From Rhytidiadelphus loreus (taxonomy: Eukaryota; Streptophyta; Bryopsida; Hypnales; Hylocomiaceae), in NCBI GenBank assembly GCA_947034895.1, contig OX344764.1:48093348-48157347 (forward strand): a stretch of DNA of 64,000 nucleotides, written 5' to 3'. A program made the position numbers and the translations under genes. Shown in pieces: positions 46,891-57,730 of this stretch; position 1 is the stretch's first letter, and every line of letters begins with the position of its first letter. The notes under the pieces were generated by a model. That model was not told where the DNA came from. It saw only the letters and a list, made by a program, of their open reading frames with translations, and did no database searches.

Positions 46891-47140
46891 AACAATTTCA
46901 TTAAAATGGCGCCATTCCGCTACTTTGGCAATTTTTACGGTGTAGACTAGGCAGTCTAAAATGTCACTTCTATAGTTCAAGTTGTATGGTCTGAAATTTG
47001 TACTAGTCCTAGATTTCAGAACTCTATTGCAAATCAAAGATATCTCAAACCTGTACCCGTCCCAAATGTCACTTTCACAATTCAAACTAGGTAGTCTAAA
47101 AATGGCACATAGAATACTGATATTCTAACAGAATTGCCCA
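46891..47140. mobile_element. MITE related to 24.26 kb, diverged copy
   Basis: Left AACAATTTCATTAAAATGGC and right TTCTAACAGAATTGCCCAT resemble the ends of the 24.26 and 54.54 kb copies. Size, about 250 bp, agrees. Confidence 0.55.
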
Positions 47141-47712
47141 TAAACCAAATAGGAGAGAAATAAGAACTATTGACTTCCTATTTTGGTTAAAAAAAAAAGC
47201 ACCATTAAAATTGAAAGACCTTGCCACACATTTTTGAAGGGCCCACACTATAAAAATATCCATCAAGAGATTATGGATTGGAAAAATAAAAGTGAAAATG
47301 TGAGTGAACTTGACTCTACAAAAATGTAGGGTTGGAATTACATAGAAACAAGCTTAGTTTGACTCTAAAGGTGATGAATTGTCTATTTTTTTTTTCATGC
47401 ATACAAAGAAATACTAGAATCTTCAAAGAGCAATCTATTCTTGTAAGCAATTTGATGAAATTGAAGTGATGTGTGTTGGAATGTGCATAAAGATATTAGC
47501 AAAAATACACAAAAAAATCCTAAATAAGATTGGATCAATGAAAGGTAATTAATAAATTAAAGTGAATAGAACATCAATGAACAATCTAAAACAATCTCTT
47601 TTTGAAAGTTCTTGACATCACTTGAGGACATCCCAGTCTTTCCATTGTTTTCTTCTATTCTCATGGAATCATCGATGACAACACTTTTCCAAAGTTCTTC
47701 AGAAAATTTGTA
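47141..47712. other. AT-rich spacer, no gene recognised
   Basis: No repeat or gene signal beyond poly-A tracts was seen. Confidence 0.45.
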
Positions 47713-48048
47713 AGAGCATCGCCAATGCAAATTGGAATTTGCTCCTCCAATTAAACTTCTAACTTTTCACTTGTTTATAGTTAGAAATTGAAATTTTTGT
47801 AATTAGAAGCACATTCAAAAGTACTTTGAATAGGTAAAAGAAAAAACTCAAAATTTAGGCATTGGACAACGAAAATAAACTGCTTCAAGCCTTCAAAAAC
47901 ACACTAAAATATAAAAATTATAGAAGTGTTGACAAATCATGGTTACCAATGCACTTTGCACTCTAAAAATTTAAAGTTCTAATTATAAACAAGTGAAAAG
48001 TTAGAAGTTTATTTGGAGGGCCAAATTCCGGTCTACATTGCCGATGCC
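47713..48048. mobile_element. Foldback MITE in the promoter region of SDDCC member 2
   Basis: Arms of about 75 bp: the left contains AAACTTCTAACTTTTCACTT and the right carries its inverse AAGTGAAAAGTTAGAAGTTT. Outer ends are GCATCGCCAATGCA and the inverse of TACATTGCCGATGC. It ends about 510 bp before the ATG of the next gene. Confidence 0.75.
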
Positions 48049-48556
48049 GAAAGAGGCCCTGAAGTGCAATTTGCCGCGTGCAGTGCATATTACCGTGTCC
48101 ACAGCAGACTATACCGGGCGCGGTATAGGGCAACAGGGATTTCGCACTTTCTGCCGACATAGTTACGCTTACAAGTTACCGACGACTTGGGCATACCGGC
48201 TCTTCAGAAGTGCATTAGCTTCAGCCACAAGCTGTTCACCTCTCTATCATATATCCTCTCCTTGATTTGAAGATTTCTCTCTCCTCGCATTCAATTGCAT
48301 TCGATCAGTCATTTGAAATTCTATTCCATTTTCTTGAATTTTTCTAACGATTTACCTGAGTATTCCTAGCTCTCAGAGTCTCTCAAGATTGCCACTGTCC
48401 ATTTGCAAATTTCGCTTTCAACTGCAACCCAAACTTCAAAACCAACGAGATTCTTGATTCTTCACCATTGGCAGAATTTCTTGCTGCAAGAGGCTAGGAT
48501 TCCCCAGAGGATTTTTGGTATCAACTTGGTGATTTTGAGGTGAATCGACAGTTGAG

Positions 48557-48946
48557 ATGGCCACCAAAGTCACAACGGTTATCGCGAACCAAACGAAATA
48601 TGTGCTGATCATCAACGTGGGAACCCATTGCCTGGCGAGCTTGAAAGCGGGTGGTGAGTACAAGATCCAAGTGGATGTAAACTGGACCTTCCAAGAGTTT
48701 GTGCTAGAAGTGGACAGCACGGATCACAACGCTATGAAACTGAGTTTGAATTCTGATGACTGCTGTGATTACCGGTGCATCACTGTCACCGAAGTGGATG
48801 GCAAGCTGGATGCTCTTCGAGAACCTCGGCAACAGAGTGCCGATGCAAATTCTCAAGCAGCGGTGGAGGCGGTTACCTCAAGATGGGGTCCAAGTTTGAA
48901 TGGCATACACAACTTGCTGGCAAAGTTAAGTTGGAAGATATGGTGA
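48557..48946 (+). CDS. SDDCC-family small protein, member 2
   Basis: A 129-residue family member: TTVIAN (6-11), KAGGEYKIQVDVN (30-42), TFQEF (44-48), SDDCC (66-70), CITV (74-77) and DGKLDALREPR (81-91). Compared with the others it lacks about four residues at the NxQHF segment, leaving VGTHC. The C-terminal tail ends HNLLAKLSWKIW, resembling the tails of member 3 and the post-stop tail of member 1. It has no signal peptide or membrane segment. The ATG context GAGATGGCC is good and the position agrees with the paralogues. No intron is needed. Function unknown. A foldback MITE lies 0.5 kb upstream and may affect expression. Confidence 0.85.
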   Translation: MATKVTTVIANQTKYVLIINVGTHCLASLKAGGEYKIQVDVNWTFQEFVLEVDSTDHNAMKLSLNSDDCCDYRCITVTEVDGKLDALREPRQQSADANSQAAVEAVTSRWGPSLNGIHNLLAKLSWKIW

Positions 48947-48949
48947 TGA

Positions 48950-49582
48950 GTGAGGAGGTTCAGCATCCCTAAACAGAGTGGCGTTTCAATAAGCCTTCGA
49001 TGATGCACCAGGCGGGGCACTACGTAGCCCTATTCCGGAGCCTGGTTGTGGAAAATACTGTAATTTGAGGTGCATCATCTGAAATGGTGAGCGCTGGATT
49101 TGGGTTATCTAGCTAGCATCATCTTGGGAAACTGTGTGTCGAAATAGAAATTAAAAAGAGTTCGTAGCTATGGCTTGAAATTTAGCTCCTCTTCTTGAAT
49201 GGGTTCTTGTCACGTGTAGATTGGTTATTAGCTAAGGCCTCTTTGAGATTAGGGTTAGCATTTGAACTCTCAATGCTTATTTCTTTTCATTTCAAGAATC
49301 TGTATATTTGTAATTAATTCGTGGATTGTAGCGGAATCTTCACTTTGCATTTGAATCATCATTTTCATTATGTTGCCTGTATTCAGAGCCTCAAAATTGT
49401 GAAATTCAAATCAGCAAAGCTGTAAACAACTGAGTCTGGCATAGATTAAGGTTTCAAGATTGTCACTATTGTAAAATTGGTGCAAATATTCAAAATTTAG
49501 GGCCCCAAAATTTGTGGCGCTTTCCTCTCTCTGCACAAAGCTCTAATTATATAAAAACTAGAGTGAATCTACGTTTAAGATC
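48950..49582. other. 3' flank of SDDCC member 2, no gene recognised
   Basis: The presumed 3' untranslated region lies in the first 200-400 bases, followed by AT-rich spacer up to the next element. No canonical AATAAA was singled out. Confidence 0.45.
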
Positions 49583-50084
49583 TCAACCCCTAAAAAGTGC
49601 CAAGTAGTGGAATTGCACCAATCTTACAAAATTGACGTTCAGGTGCTGTGAATATCCGTCAAGATAACGAACTTGAAATTCAACGTTACTTCGAACAGTC
49701 TAGACCAAATGTACAATATATACACCTTAAACCTTAAAGGACATTATGGATCTTTGAGAGGCTAGTTAAAATTGGGTTTCAAAATCTTTATGACGAGGGC
49801 ATTATGAAGCTTGCTCAAAACGCCAATCAATGATGAGCTTCAGCCTTCCATAAGGCAATAGGCATCCTCAAAGTTACTATTGCAAAATTATGACAAACTT
49901 TCCAATGTAAGAAACACACATTTAAATTGTGATTTGAAATCCAAAACTTAGCTTGGTAGATGCATCTCTTGGAGACAAAGAAAATGATAATAAGAAATAG
50001 GTATGTAGCTAAGTATTGGAGATGCTATTGTAAAGATTCTCTAAAAAACAAGCCCTCGAGTTGGGTCTGTCCTTTAAGGGTTAA
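49583..50084 (+). mobile_element. TTAA-type element, copy H (diverged)
   Basis: Left end TCAACCCCTAAAAAGTGCC and right end GTCCTTTAAGGGTTAA keep the CCCCTAAA / TTTAAGGG pattern with TCAA or TTAA outermost. The interior is not clearly alignable to copies A-G. Confidence 0.5.
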
Positions 50085-50316
50085 AAATTATACTGAGGAT
50101 TACTGCCATTGCATCCCAAATGACAAGGCATGCGCTAGTTTTGTTTTTTTTGAATATCACAGAAACGATCACAGAATGTTGTGAATTTCACCAAAATGAC
50201 AAAAACTGTGTGCCTCTCCTTGAAATAAGTCACTTAATTTGCAATGTGTAGATTTGTGTCACGATTTCTGGGGCAGGATCACGCCACTTTAACCTACTTG
50301 ACGAAATTGACGAAAT

Positions 50317-50968
50317 CTTCAGTCCAATGACATTCAATTTGGCTGCAAAGCGAACAAATATATGGTCTACGTACAGCTTGTGAACCGAAATGCGTACCGA
50401 CAAAACACATGTAGCGCCTCCGTACTTTGTTCTTAGGAGAAAATGATAGACTGAAGCTCTAACTTCACAAGCCTCTAAATGCATCAAAATGGTCTGTATG
50501 TTGAACCGAAATGCATGATCCTTCCGTCTTCTACATTCTCTAACAATGTCCATGTCGGAAAGAGGAACTGTCGGTAATACATTCAAAGCGTCGCACTTAG
50601 CAGAACATTGCTTCTTGTTTAAATCACCAAAAATGTGTCACTCGCTCATGAAGTACATTCATCTGCATGGTCACTTGCAAAAATATATAACCCAGTCTTC
50701 AGTTCAATTACACTCAATTTGGCTGTAATTCACAGATAGATATGCGCATTTAGTCTAAGGCACACTGCGTACCGACCCCAGTACCGACAATCAAGACTTG
50801 TGCACACTGTACCGACAACACACACAAATAGTGGCACCGTAAATATTTATGAGGAGAGAACGAAGGACTCGCACTAAGAAGTCACCCCCGCATCATCGAA
50901 GAAGCACATTGAACATTAACGACCCCTCGATCTTCAACCACTATAAACCCATGAAATGTTATACCGAC
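50317..50968. promoter_or_regulatory. Diverged duplication with five TACCGAC motifs
   Basis: TCTTCAGTCCAATGACATTC (50317) recurs as TCTTCAGTTCAATTACACTC (50696), both followed by AATTTGGCTG. About 65 bases further each has TGCGTACCGAC. TACCGAC occurs at 50395, 50770, 50782, 50810 and 50962. It contains the RCCGAC core of the dehydration-responsive element bound by DREB/CBF factors. A plus-strand TATAAA lies at 50942-50947. The segment is downstream of member 3 on the minus strand, so any promoter activity would give a transcript antisense to that gene. Confidence 0.4.
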
Positions 50969-51000
50969 ACTTCACAATCTTATTCTCGCTAGCTAGCTGG

Positions 51001-51393
51001 CTACTTGGACGCCCACAGTTGTCGAATCCAACCGAACCAAGTGAGTTTATTGGAGCTGTTGGGCAGCTCCCAAGGAGAGATTGGCGGCACCTGCCCGTGG
51101 CTGCGAGCATTCTGCTGACGACGCTGAACTCGGTGAACTTCGAACTTGCCATCGGTGGCTTCCTTGATGGTGATGCATTCGTTGTCGCAGCAATCGTCGG
51201 AGGACACGATGACGACGTTGGTGCCACTGGGATGTTGCAGGCGGAACTCGCGGTACGTCTCGTTCACGTTCACGTGCAGATCCCACTGCCCTCCTTTGTC
51301 GATGCTGGCCACTTCGGCGTTGTGTTGGTGGCCCCCCGCCATCACCTTGAGCACATCGTTCGTGCTGTTCACGATCACCGTCTTCGTCTTCAT
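51001..51393 (-). CDS. SDDCC-family small protein, member 3
   Basis: A 130-residue family member: TVIVN (5-9), GGHQHNAEVASI (20-31), DKGGQWDLHVNVN (32-44), ETYREF (45-50), SDDCC (65-69), CITI (73-76), DGKFEVHRVQRR (81-92). The tail is Pro/Trp-rich and ends LTWFGWIRQLWASK. There is no signal peptide and no intron is needed. Codons are GC-rich compared with the flanks. A minus-strand TATA-like box lies about 190 bp upstream. The truncated fifth copy starts 566 bp away in divergent orientation. Function unknown; conserved Asp and Cys suggest a metal site or redox role only by analogy. Confidence 0.87.
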   Translation of the reverse strand: MKTKTVIVNSTNDVLKVMAGGHQHNAEVASIDKGGQWDLHVNVNETYREFRLQHPSGTNVVIVSSDDCCDNECITIKEATDGKFEVHRVQRRQQNARSHGQVPPISPWELPNSSNKLTWFGWIRQLWASK

Positions 51394-51581
51394 GGGAGCT
51401 GATCGGTCTCACGTAGACTGCGTGAGTTGCGAAAATAATGAAATGTCCCACGAACGCAAATGCGAGTGTCTAGCTAGGTGTGAGGGTGAGTGGACTGTCA
51501 CTACTAGCTAGCTAGCAAGTGACGACAAACAATCGACTGATCGATGAGATCGAGCATACACTGAATAATACTAGCGAGAGA

Positions 51582-51589
51582 ATATATAT
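51582..51589 (-). promoter_or_regulatory. TATA-like box of SDDCC member 3
   Basis: ATATATAT within AATATATATT, about 190 bp before the ATG, which predicts a 5' UTR of about 160 bases. Confidence 0.45.
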
Positions 51590-51958
51590 TGCAATTGGGT
51601 AGCATCCGATCCAGAAGTTTCAGTCTTATAAGCATTTTCCAGTCTGACACTTTCAGTCGGCACCCACCCGGCCCTAGGCTAACAAGCAGGTGGCAGGGTC
51701 CACACAAGCTTTACCAGCTGGTTGAATGAAATGATCGAAGAAGAATGATGAAATTGAGGTACTCTACATTGGAAATTCAATCCATACTGAGGATAAGTGT
51801 AATGAAAAACTAATCATTTGCCCGCTTTTTTAACTGCTTATCAGTCCAGTTTATTTGACTTGTGTTGCTGGGTCTTTGAAAATGTATGTGAAAGGCAGTG
51901 CACTGATTGCAGGCCATTGGTCAGATTGTATGCCACGAGTCCAGAAAGGGACAACCTA

Positions 51959-52150
51959 ATGACTGTAGTCATTACCAACCTTAAGAGTCTAAGATCTCTT
52001 ATTGTTGTTAAACTTACCCCAAATACACAATATATCATAGACCACGACGTACTAATTCGAGGAGGCCAATATACATTTTTTCAAATGCAGGGAGACACTT
52101 TTGACACGACTGTAAGTTGCAAAGTAACTTACAACTTTCCTTGGACATAA
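51959..52150 (+). pseudogene. Truncated fifth copy of the SDDCC family
   Basis: From the ATG at 51959 the product reads MTVVITN, then LIVVKL, then RGGQYTFFQMQGDTFDTT. These line up with TVIVN, the GG[E/Q][Y/W] segment and the DTY-EF segment of the intact copies, spaced as in the family. The second half with SDDCC and CIT is missing: the frame ends after VSCKVTYNFPWT. A good splice donor ACT|GTAAGT lies at 52112, so a split gene is conceivable, but I found no SDDCC-coding exon up to 54 kb. I therefore call it a truncated, probably non-functional copy. Confidence 0.55.
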
Positions 52151-52345
52151 TTGTTGTAGGCCCCATTTACTTTTTTAACACACTTCATTTGAAGAAAAGA
52201 AGGACGTTTGGTGGAAAGGACGACGGAGATGGTGTGAGTGTGTGACCAGCTCACCAGCTAACTTAAGTACTTGGAACGGCATCCGAAGTTCTGCAGACCG
52301 TCCGTGACTGTAAGTAGCACGTTACTTACATTGATCACTGTCGGT
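52104..52345. repeat. Two similar small palindromes 197 bp apart
   Basis: TGTAAGTTGCAAAGTAACTT (then ACA) at 52111 and TGTAAGTAGCACGTTACTTA (then CA) at 52308 each fold into an 8-bp stem, and both follow GAC or GACT. They might mark the ends of a small insertion next to the truncated gene. Confidence 0.45.
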
Positions 52346-52349
52346 TTTT

Positions 52350-54535
52350 TTAGTCGGCAGGCTCTTGAATTTTTTATTTTATTTTTACTCCAAGTTTCTA
52401 CCTCATTGGTGCCTCAGAGAGGGTGTTCACTCATGCTCACAAGAGACTCAAGTGACTTGACCAACAAATATTTTCCATTTACACAATCATACTCATGAGT
52501 GAAGTTACTCAACTTTTCGAGATGTAGTAAGCTTCACTTCACATAGCATGGCCATGCAACGTTTGCTAAGCAATTGTAAAAGCAGTCATAGACTAATCTC
52601 GTAGTGTAGCGTAGTGCAGATAAGTAGTAGAGCAATCATGAACCACACTATGTTGGATTTGGCAATGTGATTGATGCATGCTCCTTTCATCTGAACCTAT
52701 AGAAAATGGTTGGTAAGAATTTCTTCTCTTTTATTTTGAATTTCAGAAACCCTAAGCTGCCTTCCAAGTATAACACCTTCTACATGTTCTTGTCTTTGTC
52801 TTTTGATGCCATCAACTATTCTTACACAACTTTGAGGTTCTTTGTCCTTGCATGTTGTGAATTTGTGATTGCTAGAGTCTTGGTTGATCTTGTCTCTTGA
52901 TGTTGTTGTTTGCTATTGCAAGATTGTGCTTTTTCACTTCCTTTTCTAGGTCTTGTAGATAGTTTCTTTTACAATTGTAGTGACTTTTTGTTTGATGGGA
53001 AGCTAGAAATATTTAGTGATGGAGACTTGTGAATCATTCATTATACCATGAAAACTATACCTTTTTCTCAAGGTTATCTATTCTAATGTGACTTGGAGTT
53101 TTCACGTTGTGATGTCATGTCACTTCCATCATGACTCAATGACTCATCATGATTCCATTTAGATTTCATCAAAATTTTGACAATCTTTAGTCCTATATTG
53201 ATAATTTTGTCAATATATGTAAAAACTAAAAGAAAACAAAAATTGAAGGAACACATCCTTAATAAAAGACAACAAGCATGAAGGGACAAGTTTTTATTGA
53301 AGTACAAAAATTGTGGTAGTACAAGTTAGAATTTTTGTTCAAAGTAGACTTATTTATTGATGTAGTATGTATTGTATAAATATTAGTATTAGAAAAGGGG
53401 GAAAGAAGGTTTATTACTTGAGAAAGTTAAACTATTTGTTGTAGTTGTGCACAAAGCATGGCAACTCTGTACACAACTACCACAAAATAGACCTTGATAA
53501 AGGACAACAAGCATGAGGGGCAGACTTGTAGTTGCAGCTTTGCCAATACGGTGAATACAAGATGTTATAGGGTAGATGCAAGAAACACTTAACGATTTAG
53601 GGAGCGTTCTGCCAAAACTATGATTTTTTGCACTCAGTACTACAAAACGGAGCAATCTCAGTTGTTGATCTGAAAAATCAACGGCCAATAGTACTTTTGA
53701 GTACTTAATAATACTGAAACAGTACTATTTGAAAAAAATGAGAGTTTGTCACAAAAAGTAAATAAAATTAAGTATAAACTAATAATAATTAGAAAATCAT
53801 GAATTAAAAAAAACTAAAAATTGGCCATTTGTAAAGACTTGATAGTGATTACATTTCACCAAAAACTAAAAGTTGAAACCATCATGAATGTTTGGAGCAC
53901 TATGGGCAAGGGACCCCTATTTGCATGCATGTTGAGGACAAAGAATTGTGTTTTTTTTAATGCCCTTTGGTGGGCACGTGCTCATCTAGTGTGGGAATAG
54001 ACTACAAAAAATTCAAGTGAACATCATAATTTTTGAATGCTCCACAGTACTAAAAACCCCTAAACCGCAAAGTGTGACAAATTAGCTAAACTAGAATTTA
54101 ATTAAAGGATTTTTTTTCAAAATTTCTCAAAAATAAGGAATTTGAGGACTTCGTCAATAAATGAGCCATCTCTAATCAAAATTCCAATTGTGACGCAAAA
54201 TAATACCAGTATTTCTTCCATTCACCCTATATTCTTTTATAAAAAGTTGTACAAATGATTGTACAACAATTGCATTATTTTCACATTAATCTTCAATCTT
54301 AAGTCAGTAATTATTGTAAGAGTTGTTGTACAATAATATTAGTAGCCAATGATTGTGAAACAACTATTAGTAAGTCATTGCAAGTCTCAAAACCAAGCTC
54401 AAAATGTAACTAAACCTATTTGCATCAATGAGTATATCCATGTGAACAAATCAATTTCAACACATGTACGACTCCAACAATCATTGTGCAACAAATATAA
54501 ACAACTACTACAACAGGTGTTTAGAAATTATTATA
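52350..54535. other. AT-rich spacer, no gene recognised
   Basis: Plus-strand frames at 52271-52498 and 52706-52900 and minus-strand 53389-53688 show no known motif. TAAAGGACAACAAGCATGA occurs twice (about 53263 and 53496). Confidence 0.45.
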
Positions 54536-54779
54536 TGGGCAATTTCGTTAAAATGGCGGTATTCCATTAAAATGGTGGTTCAGGGGATCAACTAGGGCAT
54601 GAGATCTTACAGAAGAAAATGGTGGGGTCGATGTCATACGTAAATGAGTAGTGATATGGACACACATGGGATTCAATCGATGCTTGATATGAGATGAATA
54701 GACGCCTCAATACACCTCAGTCTCCGTTCCTTTATGTACAAATGCCAATGGTATACCACCATTTTAACAAAATTGCCCA
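54536..54779. mobile_element. MITE with ends GGGCAATTTCGTTAAAATGG, copy 3
   Basis: Left GGGCAATTTCGTTAAAATGG and right CCATTTTAACAAAATTGCCC are inverted repeats of about 25 bp. The size and the GGTATTCCATTAAAATGG string match the 24.26 kb copy. It is flanked by AT on both sides. Confidence 0.8.
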
Positions 54780-56094
54780 TTTATATATAATTTTCTTAAA
54801 GATACAATTGATAAACCTCGGGTAAAAAAGACAACAATGTCAACCATATATCTTTTAAAGACAATACAATAGTTTACTACTTTATAGCAATTTGAAGTAC
54901 TACTCATTGCAGTCACATTGCAATGGCAATTGTTAAGTGGGCTTATTGAGGCAATATAATATGCCACATTGACATCTACATGTACAAACTTGATTGATGA
55001 AGTTTCATGTAAGCTAATGGATGATTGAGACTAATAACCCTTTTGTCTTAAATGCCTTACTTTTCAAATACAACTTGTCCATATTGACTACAAGGTCCTC
55101 TAATTTGCACTAGTCATATATGTCATGTGCAACTAAAAAGGCAATCGTAAAACCAATCATACAAACCCTTGTTTTCTTCTAGCTAAGTGACCTTGTTTCT
55201 ACTGGTGTAGGTAAGGATTGCAATTAGGTGTACTTACCTTATTTTCATCTCCACTAATAACCATAATGCTTTTCCAAGAGGCCAAGAAGTCGATCTTGAA
55301 TGAAGAGTCTACTGAGGTAGTTCATTGGCTATGCCTTAGTGGGCTCAAAAGTAAAATGATTAGTTTTGGTTTGTAGAGTAAACTTGCCAATCACCATATA
55401 GACAAATTCAAATCCTTATCGACATAAATATAGAGACTTGATGTCATTATTAAATGTCATGTTAAGATTCACCTTTAAAAATTGAATGCAAAAATATTTC
55501 TTGCTACAAATTTTATTGCAATTTATAGGCGATGAAGATGAAATCTAGTTAAAAATTCCTTGCAACCCTTCGCTTGACAATGTACAATCCGTCATTGGGG
55601 TGGTGATATAAATTTTTGTTCCCATCACAATTGAATTGGTAGTTGAATCTTGCAATTACTATTTAGTAAATGGTTATTGATTGTTGTCTATTTTGAGAAT
55701 ATGTGCAGTAAATGGTAGGTTTACTGTAGATGCCTTTCAAATGCTATTGATTCTATGAATGGATGGTCAAATTCATTAAATTGACATATTTGGAAGCCAT
55801 AAAACAATGTTTGCGATTGTGACATTCAATCTAAAAGAATTAAGATTAGTAGCCTTTCCATCCATTACAAAAAAATTTAAGGTTTCAAGAAGGTTGTTAT
55901 AGAAATGTTTAAATTCCGGCTGTGTTGCAATTACAAGGAATTAAAAAATTAATTACTTAATTTTAATTTTTTTGAAAAAAAGAAAAGAATTTATTTTTTT
56001 ATTTTTTTATTTTTAAAATTTGCCAACCTGACATGGTGCTAACGTGGGCTAATGCAAGGTTCTGGATAGTCAGGTGCTTGGAAAAACTGCCAAA
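54780..56094. other. AT-rich spacer, no gene recognised
   Basis: No convincing frame or repeat structure was seen. Confidence 0.45.
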
Positions 56095-56649
56095 TAAACC
56101 CCTTAAAGGACATTGGAAGTCCCATGGGCATTTTAAAAGTCAATTTGAGTTTTCACATAGTTCTTGATTTTAAATGTTTTTAAGCTTAACTGTACAAAAA
56201 AGTAACTCCAATAATCTACTTTTTACTCCATTTTCATTTTTTTCAAATTTTTTGAAACTATAATTTTTGTGACAATTTGAAGATAGTATCATGAAAGCTC
56301 AAAATACACCACTTTTAAACTTTTTCTACTGAATTTCTCTTGGTGTGAGCTCAAGAAGAACATCAACCACACCATGTCACCATGATATTTGTCACTGTTA
56401 TTTCCATTTTTCTAAAAAAAATTATATTATTTTAAGCATTTTAAAAATTACTATAATTTTTACTAAGAAACTTCTTTAAAAAATCATATAAAATTCAATT
56501 TGGTATTTTTAATTAAAAAAAATGAAATGAAACTTTAGACATGTATTACTACATGTGAAAAATATCAAATTTTTGAAATGTGTGTTCTGATGTAAAAATC
56601 TGCTAAAGTTTGACTAAGCCCAAACACAAAATGTTCTTTTAAGAGTTAA
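56095..56649 (+). mobile_element. TTAA-type element, copy I (diverged)
   Basis: Left TAAACCCCTTAAAGGACA and right TGTTCTTTTAAGAGTTAA are imperfect inverses of the family type. The interior is AT-rich and only weakly related to the other copies. Confidence 0.5.
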
Positions 56650-57544
56650 AGTAATGAATGAAATATTTTCAGATCTAGTTTCTATTCCATTCTATAAATT
56701 TGAAAATTTTCAAAAATTTAGTAAATTATTGCAATTGTAAACCTTATACGCTATCATCCAAATTACAAACAATTTTCTTGTTTTTCTTTGAATTTTGAAT
56801 TTTTGGAATACTATTGTGATTGAAAACTTAAAATTGTAATTGATTTTCACAAGGGCCTTCATTTTTGGTGGAATATTCAAATTATTCAAATGTAATTTGT
56901 AGCTAATACAAATTTTCTGTATGTGTGACACTTTTATTAACAAAATCACGACTCTTTTATTTTTCACCAAAAATTCAAAATAAAATAAATAACATCAATT
57001 CTAACAAGGCTAGTTTAAGCGTGAAACTGGAGATTTACTTCCAGGTCATCAGAAAGGGCAAACAAATAAAATTGTTACTCTTCAAATATCAAAACCCTAT
57101 TTTTCATTGCTACTTTTGCACAAAATGAAGAAAATTCGAGTTTACTTAGTTTACTTAGTTTTGATTGTATTTGCAAACTTGTATCTCTATCTTTGAATAT
57201 ATGAATTATATGTTTTTTCCAGAAGTGCTTTGAAAGATTCCAGTAAAGTTAACATCATATAATCTCATGTGGTAAAAATATGAAATTGAAACATAACTTA
57301 AAAGACTGAATTGAACTTGGAAATGAACCTGGAAATCAGATGTTTCAATTGATAATGTGACCACGAAACCATTCTTTGAGGGCCACTAACAAATTTGATG
57401 TCACCGAGAAAAAACTTGCAAAAAGTCTGCAGTGTACGTACTGTACAAAGAAGAAGGTTCAAACCTTCTGTAGACGTCTTCTACGTCGGTTTGGGTTGAC
57501 AAGTTCAACCCATGATCTTTCTACTCCTTGAGTTGCCTGAATAA
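56650..57544. other. AT-rich spacer, no gene recognised
   Basis: An 86-codon minus frame at 56710-56970 is Lys/Ile/Asn-rich as expected from composition. No gene called. Confidence 0.45.
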
Positions 57545-57730
57545 TCAAAATCCTCGAAAACGGAACTCCCGACTGTGAATCACACATGATTATAAGCTTA
57601 GGAAATGTTGTAACTCTTACTTGTTCAATGGCGTGTTTCATCAGAGCGCCAACCTTGTGACGTTGGATTGCCCAAAGCTCTACGACTCCTACAAACTACG
57701 GAATAGAATTAACTTCAGTTCACTTCCTTC
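57545..57730 (-). repeat. Dispersed duplicate carrying an exon-like segment, copy 2
   Basis: Reverse-strand match to 40455-40650. The exon-like part (57621-57688, minus) is again 68 nt between TTTGTAG| and |GTAAGA. It encodes the same peptide with one change (RHKV for RHNV); other differences in the codons are silent (AAG/AAA for Lys, CAT/CAC for His). Confidence 0.65.

Noticed and set aside
50956..51402. Plus-strand frame of 148 codons over SDDCC member 3
   Set aside because: A shadow of the conserved minus-strand gene; kept only as a possible antisense transcript, not as a protein.
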